From Vibrio lentus (GTDB lineage Bacteria; Pseudomonadota; Gammaproteobacteria; Enterobacterales; Vibrionaceae): DNA of 64,000 nucleotides. Shown piece after piece: positions 17,438 to 26,737 of the stretch. Position 1 is the first letter of the stretch. Each line of letters opens with the position of its first letter. The translations under genes were made by a program, and so were the position numbers. The stretch spans positions 2,728,001 to 2,792,000 of the forward strand of contig NZ_JAUFQE010000002.1 in NCBI RefSeq assembly GCF_030409755.1, in the 5' to 3' direction. The notes below the pieces were generated by a model, which did not search any database, was not told the DNA's origin, and worked only from the letters and a program-made list of their open reading frames with translations.

Positions 17438-17467
17438 ACAGGCCCAAAACCAGAAGCTTGGGCCTTT
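17438..17467 (-). terminator. Intercistronic hairpin between astC and astA
   Basis: An 8-bp stem AGGCCCAA/TTGGGCCT encloses a 10-base loop between the two genes. The tail GTTTTG is short, so it may only partly terminate or stabilise the upstream message. Confidence 0.5.
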
Positions 17468-17522
17468 AGCAGTACGTCATGGGATCGCTCTAATGGCGAT
17501 CATTCCTATGACGCCGCTCAGG

Positions 17523-18734
17523 CTAAACTAGCGTAGCGATTGCTTTGTCTAGTTTTGATAAACCTTCTTCAATTTCTTGTGTAGTGATAACCAGTGATGG
17601 CGTGAAACGAACCACGTTTGCACCCGCAACCAGTACCATCAAGCCTTGTTCGCCTGCTGCTACCAATACATCACGAGCACGACCTTGCCATGCTTCATTA
17701 AGCGCAGCGCCTAGCAATAGGCCTTTACCGCGAACTTCACTGAATATTTGGTATTTGTCGTTAATCTTAGCTAAACCATCACGGAATAGTGCTTCGCGTT
17801 CTTTCACGCCAGCCAACGTTTCAGGTTGGCTTACTACGTCAACAACTGCTTCAGCAACGGCACACGCCAGTGGGTTACCACCGTAAGTAGAACCGTGCGT
17901 ACCGACTTTTAGGTGCGTCGCAAGCTCAGATGTTGTTAGCATTGCACCGATAGGGAAACCACCACCTAGTGATTTCGCAGTGCTTAGGATATCAGGTGTT
18001 ACACCTAGACCTTGGTAAGCGTAAAAGTTACCTGTACGGCCATTACCTGTTTGCACTTCATCAAAGATAAGCAGCGCATTGTGTTTGTCACACAGTTCAC
18101 GAACCGTGTTCACGAACTCAGATGTTGGAGAGATGATACCGCCCTCGCCTTGTAGAGGTTCCATCATGATTGCACATGTGCGATCTGAGATGTGCGCTTC
18201 TAGCGCTGCAATATCGTTGTAAGGCAGGTGAGTTACATCGCCCGGTTTAGGACCGAAGCCATCAGAGTAAGCCTCTTGACCACCCACCGTTACGGTAAAG
18301 AAAGTACGACCGTGGAAACCTTGTTTGAATGCAATGATTTCAGATTTCTCAGGACCGTGAACATCCGCTGCCCAACGACGAGCTAGCTTCAATGCGGCTT
18401 CGTTCGCTTCAGCACCAGAGTTGGCAAAGAATACTTTTTCTGCAAAACATACGTCTGTTAGCTTCTTCGCTAGACGCAGTGCAGGTTCATTGGTCATTAC
18501 ATTACTTAAATGCCAAATCTTGTTTGCTTGCTCAGTAACTGCGTTAACCATTGCTGGGTGACAGTGACCCAAACAGCTCACAGCGATACCACCAGCAAAG
18601 TCGATATACTCTCGGCCTTGTTGGTCCCAAACGCGTGCGCCTTCCCCTTTTACTGGGATCATTTCCATTGGGTTATAACAAGGCACCATCACCTCATTAA
18701 ACAGACTACGTTCTACTTTTTTTTCCACTGTCAT
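17523..18734 (-). CDS. astC: Acetylornithine/succinylornithine aminotransferase
   Basis: This class-III aminotransferase serves arginine biosynthesis (ArgD) and the succinyltransferase catabolic route (AstC); in Vibrio one gene next to astA is usually held to do both. The 403-aa protein has [30 protein letters not shown], the PLP-binding Asp225 in [13 protein letters not shown] and the Schiff-base Lys254 in [10 protein letters not shown], then [15 protein letters not shown]. All key residues are present. It is the first gene of the astC-astA-astD group. Whether it is the only argD of the genome cannot be decided here, though no other argD is near the arginine cluster at 44-49 kb. Confidence 0.93.
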   Translation of the reverse strand: MTVEKKVERSLFNEVMVPCYNPMEMIPVKGEGARVWDQQGREYIDFAGGIAVSCLGHCHPAMVNAVTEQANKIWHLSNVMTNEPALRLAKKLTDVCFAEKVFFANSGAEANEAALKLARRWAADVHGPEKSEIIAFKQGFHGRTFFTVTVGGQEAYSDGFGPKPGDVTHLPYNDIAALEAHISDRTCAIMMEPLQGEGGIISPTSEFVNTVRELCDKHNALLIFDEVQTGNGRTGNFYAYQGLGVTPDILSTAKSLGGGFPIGAMLTTSELATHLKVGTHGSTYGGNPLACAVAEAVVDVVSQPETLAGVKEREALFRDGLAKINDKYQIFSEVRGKGLLLGAALNEAWQGRARDVLVAAGEQGLMVLVAGANVVRFTPSLVITTQEIEEGLSKLDKAIATLV

Positions 18735-19199
18735 CGTACATTCCTTCTCGATACCGCAAGCTTCGCAAATAAGCGTACTGGTTCATAAGTGAGACAAAGA
18801 TATTTTCTCTCGCCATAATCCCGCTGCAGCATTATATTTACATTTAATTAACGTTTTCAATAGTAGATTATTCTTTAGCCATCCCTAACAGCCAGCTAAA
18901 CGTCACTACCTATGACTATTTATGCATCAATTAATCTGTTTTATGAAGCTTTTTTTACCTAAACGCATAACCAGTAATAGCAAAGCCTTACTGGCATTGC
19001 GGTATATAGGGTTCGAGACGAAATAAGGCGAATAATTTTGCATAGGCCAAAAACTTAGCCTGAAGAGAGAGAAATGTTATAAAAAGTGATCGGCGTCAGA
19101 GGAGTAAGAGGCGCGTAGCGCCCGAATTTAAACGCTTAACGAATGGGCTAACAGGTTCAACTGGCTTATTTAGACGGAGAAAGAGTCAAATTTAAACAC
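18735..19199. other. Intergenic region between pabA and astC
   Basis: No reading frame here looks like a gene. The part near 18800-18870 is AT-rich and probably holds the astC promoter, but I could not fix an ARG box. A hairpin GGCGC-GTA-GCGCC lies at 19110-19122, without a T-run on either side. Confidence 0.5.
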
Positions 19200-19778
19200 T
19201 CAGCGTGCTAGGAAGTTAGCGAGAAGCTGGTGTCCTTGCTCTGTTTTAATCGACTCAGGGTGAAATTGCACCGCATCAATCGGCAAGGTTTTGTGTTGAT
19301 AACCCATGATCTCATCCATGCTGCCATCTTCGAATTCCGTCCAAGAGGTCAATTCAAAGCAATCAGGTAGCGTGCCATTTTTCACTACTAGAGAATGGTA
19401 ACGTGTCACGGTTAGAGGGTTATTAAGCCCTTGAAAAACGCTCTTGCCATTGTGGCGGATTGGAGAGGTTTTACCGTGCATCACTTGTCTGGCTCGCACT
19501 ACTTCACCACCAAAGACTTGAGCAATGGCTTGATGACCAAGGCACACACCTAAGATAGGCAACTTACCCACGAAGTGTTCAATGACTTGTAGAGAGATTC
19601 CCGCATCATCGGGCGCACACGGGCCCGGCGAGATAACAAGGTGACTAGGCTTTAGCGCTTCAATACCCGCAATATCAATCTCATCGTTGCGAACAACTTT
19701 CACAGTGACCCCTAACTCACAGAAATACTGATACAAGTTATAGGTAAAAGAGTCGTAGTTATCGATGATAAGTAACAT
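19200..19778 (-). CDS. pabA: Aminodeoxychorismate synthase glutamine amidotransferase subunit
   Basis: PabA supplies ammonia from glutamine to PabB for p-aminobenzoate (folate) synthesis; the close homologue TrpG does this for anthranilate. The 192-aa product starts at the ATG at 19778 ([14 protein letters not shown]), the family N-terminus; an upstream ATG would add 20 unrelated residues. The catalytic triad is Cys79 in GVCLGHQ and the His-Glu pair in QFHPESI. HGKTSPI and TRYHSLVV are further class-I amidotransferase landmarks. Placement beside the argD-type gene recalls the pabA-fic-argD order of enterics. No partner synthase gene is in view. Confidence 0.9.
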   Translation of the reverse strand: MLLIIDNYDSFTYNLYQYFCELGVTVKVVRNDEIDIAGIEALKPSHLVISPGPCAPDDAGISLQVIEHFVGKLPILGVCLGHQAIAQVFGGEVVRARQVMHGKTSPIRHNGKSVFQGLNNPLTVTRYHSLVVKNGTLPDCFELTSWTEFEDGSMDEIMGYQHKTLPIDAVQFHPESIKTEQGHQLLANFLAR

Positions 19779-19966
19779 GGGTCGAAATCGTTTGCTAAAT
19801 ACTAAATGATTGGGAGATATAGGGGCGGTATTGTGCAATACCCATGGCGAAAGGCAAGTGGAAACTGCATTTCGCCAATAATTAAGGCCAACCTAAGTTG
19901 ACCTTAATTGTTTACAGATAACTTTCAGTTACCTGAATCAGCTGGCTTACATGGTTAACGATGTCG

Positions 19967-22561
19967 CTACTTGCGACGACGCCACATTGCTAAGCCAAAC
20001 AATGACATCAGTGCACCGAAGCCAAATGAACCGCCTACTCGCAGTTCAAGAACAGCAGGATCATGATCCGATGAACGGAAGTGATCTTGATACTTAGGTA
20101 GGTCACCTTTGAACTCTTCGTTGTAGTCAAACAACGTCGACTCACCACCATTGATGTGCCAATCGGTCGCATCAACTACTCTATCTTTCAGGCTGTCACT
20201 GATCAACAAATGATCCAAGGCACCGACTTCATCATTGTATGAGTAGCTCCAGCTGTCTGGGTGCTTTTGAGCCACAGCATTAATGTAGCCGTAGTTCTTA
20301 GTAATTACCGCACCGCTGTCACCAAACTGCTCAACGCCGTCAATGTAAGTGTTACGCGCCGCTTTGATTTGCTTACCGTATTTCTCTTCAGAGTAATCCG
20401 TCAGTACCAGCATTGGGTCTTCCATGCCGTACGAGTTCATATCACCCAGAATCACTTTATGGCCTTTGATGCCGTCTAGCGCTTCACCTAATGCAACTGC
20501 CGCAGCAACACGGAAGTTCTCACATGAACCTTGCTTATCGGCATCAACGCCACCTTGACCGCCCTGCTCAACCGGTGCAGCATCTTCCCAACACTTAGAA
20601 CCTTTCGACTTAAAGTGGTTGATCGCTACGGTGAGTTTCTCTTTGGTGCCCTTAACTTTAAAGGTTGGCGCCAACGAGTCGCGTTGATAGTTCTTACCGT
20701 CTTCAATCACCTTGCCAGAATCATCTAACACTTCTGGCGCTTGTTGGCTTGGCATCGCGATAACACGACTGTCTTTAAGCTTAACCACTTTCTTACGGTA
20801 GATAACGCCCGTTGTAATGACATCAGTACCAATCGAGTCCATCTCGTCGGTCACGCCATCTTCGTTCGAGTCGACAGCCACAAAGGTATAGCGGTCTTTC
20901 TTGCGCTCAATGCGGTCATTCAGTTGGTTAACAAGCTGCTGAATGGCAGAGCCTTCACCAAAGCCGTTATTCTCAATTTCCATCAAACCAATAATGTCAG
21001 CGTCTAAGCGAAGAATCGCATTCACAATCTTCTCTTGTTGCATCTCAAACTCAGTCATGGTGTTCGCGCCACGGTTGTTACCATGCTGATTCGCATCGCC
21101 ACCAAATGGAGAGTTAAAGTAGTTCAAGACATTGAAAGTCGCGATACGTAGATCACCTTCATCCATATCAGGTTTGTCAGTACGTGGGTCATTACGTACA
21201 AAGTTCTCAGCCGAGATCTGGTTGGTTGTCACTAAGCGATACTCGCCGTAGCTGTAAGTCAGCACGCCTTCTAGGCCAACAATGGTGTCATCGATACGGA
21301 TGTAGTCTTCCGTCGAACCATCTTGGTCGATATCGGTGCGGCCAAAGTCTGGGTAGAAAGGTACTTGTCCGTCAGCCGCTTTTTGATCGGTTTCAACGAA
21401 AAGACGACGGTCTGCGTTATCTTCCGTTTGTTGTTTCGCGTCTTCAGAACCTGCAGCGAAAAGCTGGTTCGGTTGCATGTTAATACGCTCATGCGCCAGT
21501 ACCATGTTGTTACGACGACCTGCGTAGTCATAACCAAAGGTACGAGTGACACGCATATCAAGCGCTTCCGTCGTTTTCACCAACATACCTTCGTAGCGTT
21601 CAAGCGTTGCAGCGAAGTTTTCATCACTGTCTAGAGCTTCAATCGCCATTGCTTCAAGCGCTTGTTGCTCGCCCTGTTTTAGCCATTGGTTGTTTTCAAC
21701 TTTAAGCTGAGTATGGCTGTAGTATTCTTGAACCTTACCTTTCACACACACCACATCGCCCGCAGCCAGCTCTGAGCTAGATTGATTGGTGTGAATAAAT
21801 AGGCCTTCAGAAGTGCTTGAATTGAAGTCGTCATCAAGTGCTTGCAGGTAGAAACCTTTGGTTATGCCCGTAGTCACTGCGCTAACCACACCTTTTACGA
21901 AATACTCATCGTCGGTGATGTACGGGTAACCATCAATGAACGGCGATGTTGCGCCCTCACCTTGGATCTCTTGAATGGTGGTGAATACTGGGGCAGAGCC
22001 ATCCTGTGTACAAGTGAACGCTTCTGGCAGTTCAACACTGTCTAGTGAACCTAGCCCTTCAATGTTGTCTTTTGGTAGCGATACCCATTGCGAAGCATCA
22101 AACGTCGCCGAAGGTGTTTGTGTCGCACGAACCAAAGTAACATCTTTGCCCCAGTCCACATCGCCCATCAAACCAACAACATCATGTACCGAACCATCTG
22201 AATTCAAGATAGCCAACGGGTCGTCACCGTTATGATTAGCGATAGAAGCATTAATGATGTCAGCTTTAGCTTTAATCTCATCACTCGCACTAGAATGTGC
22301 GACTACAAGTACTTCACCGGGCGCTAAAACGTGGCCATCCAAAGGTAAAGTGGCACCCCATGATCCGTTGCCGTTCGCTGACTTAGCCAGTGAATAACCA
22401 TCTAAATTCATGCTGCTATCGCCGTTATTGGCAATCTCAACCGCTTTGTTGTAGCTGCCGCCTTCCACATATTGTGAAATAAACAAATCAGCGTGTGCAC
22501 TTGCCGTTAGCAAGCTACCAATTGCCACTGCTAGCAATGAAGGTTTGTGTAAAAGAGCCAT
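19967..22561 (-). CDS. Secreted ExeM/NucH-type nuclease with GlyGly-CTERM-like tail
   Basis: This 864-aa protein is an extracellular deoxyribonuclease, related to ExeM of Shewanella and Xds of V. cholerae. The ATG at 22561 has an AGGTG site and gives a classic signal peptide cut after SAHA (residue 24). A lamin-tail domain follows (FISQYVEGGSYNKAVEIAN), then an OB-like segment (FVKGVVSAVTTGITKGFYLQ), and an endonuclease/exonuclease/phosphatase domain from about residue 470 (LRIATFNVLNYFNSP, DIIGLMEIENNG, VILGDMNSYGMEDPM, HLLISDSL and SDHDPAVLEL). The C-terminus has a Gly-rich turn, a hydrophobic segment and RRRK, the GlyGly-CTERM layout processed by rhombosortase during type II secretion. Likely roles are DNA scavenging and biofilm loosening. 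Confidence 0.9.
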   Translation of the reverse strand: MALLHKPSLLAVAIGSLLTASAHADLFISQYVEGGSYNKAVEIANNGDSSMNLDGYSLAKSANGNGSWGATLPLDGHVLAPGEVLVVAHSSASDEIKAKADIINASIANHNGDDPLAILNSDGSVHDVVGLMGDVDWGKDVTLVRATQTPSATFDASQWVSLPKDNIEGLGSLDSVELPEAFTCTQDGSAPVFTTIQEIQGEGATSPFIDGYPYITDDEYFVKGVVSAVTTGITKGFYLQALDDDFNSSTSEGLFIHTNQSSSELAAGDVVCVKGKVQEYYSHTQLKVENNQWLKQGEQQALEAMAIEALDSDENFAATLERYEGMLVKTTEALDMRVTRTFGYDYAGRRNNMVLAHERINMQPNQLFAAGSEDAKQQTEDNADRRLFVETDQKAADGQVPFYPDFGRTDIDQDGSTEDYIRIDDTIVGLEGVLTYSYGEYRLVTTNQISAENFVRNDPRTDKPDMDEGDLRIATFNVLNYFNSPFGGDANQHGNNRGANTMTEFEMQQEKIVNAILRLDADIIGLMEIENNGFGEGSAIQQLVNQLNDRIERKKDRYTFVAVDSNEDGVTDEMDSIGTDVITTGVIYRKKVVKLKDSRVIAMPSQQAPEVLDDSGKVIEDGKNYQRDSLAPTFKVKGTKEKLTVAINHFKSKGSKCWEDAAPVEQGGQGGVDADKQGSCENFRVAAAVALGEALDGIKGHKVILGDMNSYGMEDPMLVLTDYSEEKYGKQIKAARNTYIDGVEQFGDSGAVITKNYGYINAVAQKHPDSWSYSYNDEVGALDHLLISDSLKDRVVDATDWHINGGESTLFDYNEEFKGDLPKYQDHFRSSDHDPAVLELRVGGSFGFGALMSLFGLAMWRRRK

Positions 22562-22945
22562 CCGTTTCACCTGAGTACATTGATTTATAGTCACTGCCAT
22601 CTATGGGCAGTCATGTATTTTGTGGTAACTATCAGGTTTATTTATGAAAGGAATAAGTCAGTTGGCAAGAAAATGAGGAACTTATCACTTTGGAATCATC
22701 AATTGTTTGGCACGTTATATATTTCCAACACAAATAGAAATGAGCTGAATTTTATAAACTTAAAGACCCATTAACAGGATCATCTGCACAGCATTAATAT
22801 TATGAATATGTTAGCTAGATAATGCTTAAATTATCAATTCAAACAAGAGGTTTACTGGGAAGGCAAATGGAGCGGGCAATAAAAAGCCCAAAGTAAACAA
22901 AGTCACTTTGGGCTAAAATTCTCAAGCGAGTTATTTTAGTTCACT
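22562..22945. other. Intergenic region between the nuclease gene and trpS
   Basis: It is AT-rich and holds the nuclease promoter region and the trpS terminator at its right end. I see no gene; one short open frame (22580-22774) has no ribosome site or known similarity. Confidence 0.6.
22879..22914 (-). terminator. Intrinsic terminator of trpS
   Basis: On the minus strand, the 10-bp stem AGCCCAAAGT/ACTTTGGGCT is followed by TTTTATT. It lies 31 bp after the trpS stop. Confidence 0.92.
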
Positions 22946-23962
22946 CTATGGGCGAGTAACAAAACCTACCGCTTCGTATGCTTTTTTCAGTGTTACTGCA
23001 GCACGCTCAGAGGCTTTTTCAGCACCCGCTTTCATTACTGCGTCCATGTAAGCACGATCAGCACGGATACGGTGGTATTCAGATTGAATCGGCTCAAGCA
23101 TCTCAACCAATGCTGCGCCTACATCTTTCTTAAATGGACCGTACATTTCAACGCCTTGGTATTGCGCTTCGATCTCTTCGAACGTTTTGCCCGTCGCCGC
23201 AGAGTACAGACCCATTAGGTTAGAGATACCTGCTTTGTTTTCCCAATCGTGAGCGATACGTGGTGGCGTTTCTGCATCCGTTTGCGCTTTGTTGATCTTC
23301 TTGATGATCGACTTAGGCTCTTCTAGCAGAGTAATTACGTTCTTACGGTTGTCATCCGACTTAGACATTTTCTTAGTCGCATCTTGCAGGCTCATTACAC
23401 GCGCATTCACTGTTGGAATGTAAGGTTCTGGAACTTGGAAGATTGGTGTTTCTGGGCCGTAGATGTTGTTAAAGCGATTGGCGATATCACGCGCTAGCTC
23501 TAGGTGTTGTTTCTGGTCGCTACCTACTGGTACTTGGTGCGCGCCGTAAAGCAGGATATCTGCAGCCATCAACACTGGGTAGTCGTATAGGCCTACGTTT
23601 ACGTCATTTGAGTGACGTGCAGACTTATCTTTGAACTGAGTCATACGGCTCAGTTCACCCATTTGTGTGTAACAGTTAAGAAGCCAACCAAGTTGAGCAT
23701 GCTCTGGTACGTGTGACTGAACAAATAGCGTGCTCTTCTTTGGATCAACACCGACAGCAAGACAGATTGCTAATGCGTCTAGAGTCGCTTCATGCAACGC
23801 TTTCGGGTCTTGACGAACCGTAATTGCGTGAAGGTCTACAACACAGTATTGGCAATCGTAATCATCTTGCATCTGTTGCCATTGACGTAGAGCACCCAAG
23901 TAGTTACCGATACTTAGTTCACCAGATGGTTGAACACCACTCAATACGATGGGCTTGCTCAT
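22946..23962 (-). CDS. trpS: Tryptophanyl-tRNA synthetase
   Basis: TrpRS charges tRNA-Trp with tryptophan. The 338-aa protein is a class I synthetase with [17 protein letters not shown] in the HIGH position, and [14 protein letters not shown] holding KMSKS near residue 197. It also has [18 protein letters not shown] and [16 protein letters not shown]. The length is normal. It is the last gene of the aroK-aroB-damX-dam-rpe-gph-trpS order known from enterics, but a terminator separates it from gph, so it probably has its own promoter. Confidence 0.97.
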   Translation of the reverse strand: MSKPIVLSGVQPSGELSIGNYLGALRQWQQMQDDYDCQYCVVDLHAITVRQDPKALHEATLDALAICLAVGVDPKKSTLFVQSHVPEHAQLGWLLNCYTQMGELSRMTQFKDKSARHSNDVNVGLYDYPVLMAADILLYGAHQVPVGSDQKQHLELARDIANRFNNIYGPETPIFQVPEPYIPTVNARVMSLQDATKKMSKSDDNRKNVITLLEEPKSIIKKINKAQTDAETPPRIAHDWENKAGISNLMGLYSAATGKTFEEIEAQYQGVEMYGPFKKDVGAALVEMLEPIQSEYHRIRADRAYMDAVMKAGAEKASERAAVTLKKAYEAVGFVTRP

Positions 23963-24049
23963 GGTTTTAATTCCTTTGCTTGTTCGCTAAGCTCGTTAAC
24001 TTAGTTTCTTAACGTAGTATCTGAAAAACTTAGCTTCTTAACTTTAAAA

Positions 24050-24082
24050 TAGAAAAGCCGCACAGCTCTTCTGTACGGCTCA
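24050..24082 (-). terminator. Intrinsic terminator of gph
   Basis: On the minus strand AGCCGTACAG pairs with CTGTGCGGCT (one G-T pair) around AAGAG and is followed by TTTCTATTTT. Confidence 0.85.
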
Positions 24083-24138
24083 TCCAGTGTACTCATTGAT
24101 AAGTATTTTGCTAGTGGGTTAGCTAACTTTTGTCCGCT

Positions 24139-24825
24139 TTATGCTGAAACTAGAACGACATCTAGTAATTGCGCAATGTTGTCTGCGACATAGTCAGGGT
24201 TTGATGCTGAAATCGGCTCACCGTGGTTGTAGCCGTAAGTCAGACCAAACGAGTGGCAGCCTGCATTCTTAGCGGCTTTGATGTCGTTGCTTGAATCACC
24301 AACCATTAGCATCTCTTCAGCCTTCACATTGTGCTTTTCTAGCAACCAATTCAGTGCCACTGGGTTCGGCTTTTTCTCTGAGAAAGAGTCGCCGCCCAAC
24401 ACATCAACAAAGTACTTATCGATACCGTGCTGCGCCAGAACGTCTGGTACAAATTTCGATGGTTTGTTGGTTACCAGCGCCATGGTGAAGCCCGCTTTGT
24501 CTAGCTCTGCTAGCGTCTCTTTAACTGATGGGTAAAGGTGGCTTAGCTTATGGCCGCCCTGCTCGTAGAAATCATCAAACAGGATGCGCGCTTTCTTCAG
24601 TAGCTCTGGCTCAAGGCTTGGGTCAACCGTCAGGTTGCGGCTCAATGAACGTCCGATAAGAACATCAGCACCATTACCCACATAGTCGCGAACTTGTTCT
24701 TCGCTTACTGAAGAAAACCCCAGTTCCTGACAAGCTTGGTCAGCGGCAACAGCCAAATCAGGCACGCTATCTAACAAGGTTCCATCCAAATCAAAGGCGA
24801 TCAGTTTTATTGAGCTTAATGACAT
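24139..24825 (-). CDS. gph: Phosphoglycolate phosphatase
   Basis: Gph removes phosphate from 2-phosphoglycolate, a product of DNA-end repair. The 228-aa HAD hydrolase has motif I FDLDGTLLDSVPDL with the two catalytic Asp near residues 11-13, motif II in ALVTNKPSKF, and motif III-IV in KPNPVALNWLL and MVGDSSNDIKAAKNAGC. The cap is helical, as in subfamily IA. It is flanked by rpe and trpS on the same strand in the conserved enteric order. The assignment rests on context as much as on motif detail, as HAD substrates are hard to tell apart. Confidence 0.92.
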   Translation of the reverse strand: MSLSSIKLIAFDLDGTLLDSVPDLAVAADQACQELGFSSVSEEQVRDYVGNGADVLIGRSLSRNLTVDPSLEPELLKKARILFDDFYEQGGHKLSHLYPSVKETLAELDKAGFTMALVTNKPSKFVPDVLAQHGIDKYFVDVLGGDSFSEKKPNPVALNWLLEKHNVKAEEMLMVGDSSNDIKAAKNAGCHSFGLTYGYNHGEPISASNPDYVADNIAQLLDVVLVSA

Positions 24826-24872
24826 CTTACTTTCCTATTTATAATTTTCGCCTTATGAGTTGAGCTATAAGA

Positions 24873-24902
24873 CGTAAAAAAGGGGCCAATGAGCCCCTTA
24901 AT
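24873..24902 (-). terminator. Intrinsic terminator of rpe
   Basis: On the minus strand AAGGGGC pairs with GCCCCTT around TCATTG and is followed by TTTTTTACG. It sits between rpe and gph. Confidence 0.87.
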
Positions 24903-24945
24903 CTAAATTTTTTTGATTTTAGGTCAACAGACCTTAGTTCTACTT

Positions 24946-25620
24946 TTATGCGTTAACTTTTGCAAGCTCTGCACGCATCTCATCAATCACTTCTTTGTAA
25001 TCTGGTTGATTGAAGATAGCGGAACCGGCAACGAACATATCTGCGCCCGCTTCTGCAATTTCACGGATGTTATCAACCTTCACGCCGCCATCAATCTCAA
25101 GGCGGATATCACGGCCAGATTCGTCAATAAGTTTACGAACAGCGCGCAGCTTATCAAGAGTATGAGGAATGAAAGATTGACCGCCAAAACCAGGGTTCAC
25201 TGACATCAGTAGAATCATGTCGACTTTGTCTAGGATGTAATCAAGGCAAGAAAGTGGCGTTGCTGGGTTCAATACTACGCCTGCTTTACAGCCGTGTTCT
25301 TTGATTAGCTGTAGAGTACGATCAACGTGCTCAGAGGCTTCAACATGGAAGGTAATCATTGATGCGCCGGCTTTAGCAAACTCAGGTACGATGCTATCCA
25401 CAGGCTTAACCATTAGGTGAACATCGATAGGCGCTGTAATACCGTAGTCGCGTAGCGCTTTACAGATAGGAGCGCCAAAAGTCAGGTTCGGTACGTAATG
25501 GTTGTCCATCACATCGAAGTGCACAACATCAGCACCTGCTGCGAGTACTTTCTCTACGTCTTCACCAAGACGAGCAAAATCTGCAGACAAAATCGATGGA
25601 GCGATTAGAAAATCTTTCAT
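24946..25620 (-). CDS. rpe: Ribulose-phosphate 3-epimerase
   Basis: Rpe interconverts ribulose-5-phosphate and xylulose-5-phosphate in the pentose phosphate pathway. The 224-aa TIM barrel has [33 protein letters not shown] with the metal-binding His and Asp, [23 protein letters not shown] and [11 protein letters not shown], all family landmarks with catalytic Asp residues in place. The start at 25620 has AAGAGG upstream. It lies between dam and gph, as in E. coli. Confidence 0.96.
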   Translation of the reverse strand: MKDFLIAPSILSADFARLGEDVEKVLAAGADVVHFDVMDNHYVPNLTFGAPICKALRDYGITAPIDVHLMVKPVDSIVPEFAKAGASMITFHVEASEHVDRTLQLIKEHGCKAGVVLNPATPLSCLDYILDKVDMILLMSVNPGFGGQSFIPHTLDKLRAVRKLIDESGRDIRLEIDGGVKVDNIREIAEAGADMFVAGSAIFNQPDYKEVIDEMRAELAKVNA

Positions 25621-25819
25621 ACCAAACCTCTTAAGAGTGAGTAAATTGCGAATATCACCGCCTTGTGACCTCTCGTAACAAATACAAGACTCGATCCCAA
25701 GACTATTTGGTGTGCAATTCTACCTAAGCACCCAAGCAGATCCTAGCAGTTCGAAAGATTAGTTTATGAAAGTCCCCGTGAGTCACTCAATTTGATGAGT
25801 TCGAGGGTTATTCTGACTA

Positions 25820-26668
25820 CTACAATTCTGTTGAAGCGTGTTGCTGGTTTTTCTCTTTATGAAAAAGCGCCAGTAACTCATCGACTTTATTGCGCCCTGC
25901 GCCATTACGGCTAATGGTGCGCTTAACCTTGACCACGTTTAGCTCCGCACCATGGTATAAACGGCGCGTTAAGGTGGTGTCATGGTTTGAAATCAATACA
26001 GGGATGCCTCGTTCCATTGCCGCTCTTTCTGCAACATCAGCCAAGGCCGCTTGATCATCTAAGCTGAAGCCATTACCCGCGTAAGAGGTAAAGTTAGCAG
26101 TGCTAGACAATGGCGCATAAGGAGGATCACAATAAACCACACAGCCTTTACGGGCGCGGCTAAAGGTCTCACTGTAGCCTTCACAAACAAACGTCGCTTT
26201 TTTTGCTTTCTCAGAGAAAAACTCAAGCTCAGCTTCTGGGAAATAAGGTTTTTTGTAAGAACCAAACGGAACATTAAAACCACCTTTCTTGTTGTATCGA
26301 CACAGGCCATTGAAGCCAAATCGGTTCATATACAAGAAAGCAAGCGAGCGATACATGACATTGTCGGTACCATTGAACTCAGCTCGAATATCTAAAAAGA
26401 CTTCTTTGCGATTATTCTCAGGACAGAACCAGCGCTTCGCTTCAGAGATGTAAGTTTCAGGGTCAGTTTTAAGAAGGTTGTACAAGTTGATAAGATCGGG
26501 ATTGATATCCGCAAGCAGGTACTGTTCAAAATCAGTATTCAAAAACACTGAGCCTGCACCGACAAACGGTTCTACCAATTTTCGAGCAGGTGGCAGGTGA
26601 CGTTGGATGTCTTCAACTAGGCCATATTTACCACCAGCCCATTTTAGAAAGGCACGCTGCTTTTTCAT
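25820..26668 (-). CDS. dam: DNA adenine methyltransferase Dam
   Basis: Dam methylates adenine in GATC, marking DNA for mismatch repair and, in vibrios, for replication of chromosome II. The 282-aa protein has the class D12 layout: FLKWAGGK at residues 7-14 (AdoMet site, FxGxG-like LVEPFVGAGSVFLNT at 31-45), LADINPDLINLY, and the catalytic DPPY at 181-184. PFGSYKKPYFP is the DNA-contact region seen in Dam. The C-terminus is intact. It is between damX and rpe, as in enterics, and is probably co-transcribed with damX, 69 bp upstream. Confidence 0.96.
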   Translation of the reverse strand: MKKQRAFLKWAGGKYGLVEDIQRHLPPARKLVEPFVGAGSVFLNTDFEQYLLADINPDLINLYNLLKTDPETYISEAKRWFCPENNRKEVFLDIRAEFNGTDNVMYRSLAFLYMNRFGFNGLCRYNKKGGFNVPFGSYKKPYFPEAELEFFSEKAKKATFVCEGYSETFSRARKGCVVYCDPPYAPLSSTANFTSYAGNGFSLDDQAALADVAERAAMERGIPVLISNHDTTLTRRLYHGAELNVVKVKRTISRNGAGRNKVDELLALFHKEKNQQHASTEL

Positions 26669-26737
26669 TTACTGCTCTATCTATCAACTCAAAAATAAGG
26701 CTGCGGAATGTAACATATTTTGAGGCTAAGCTCAGGG

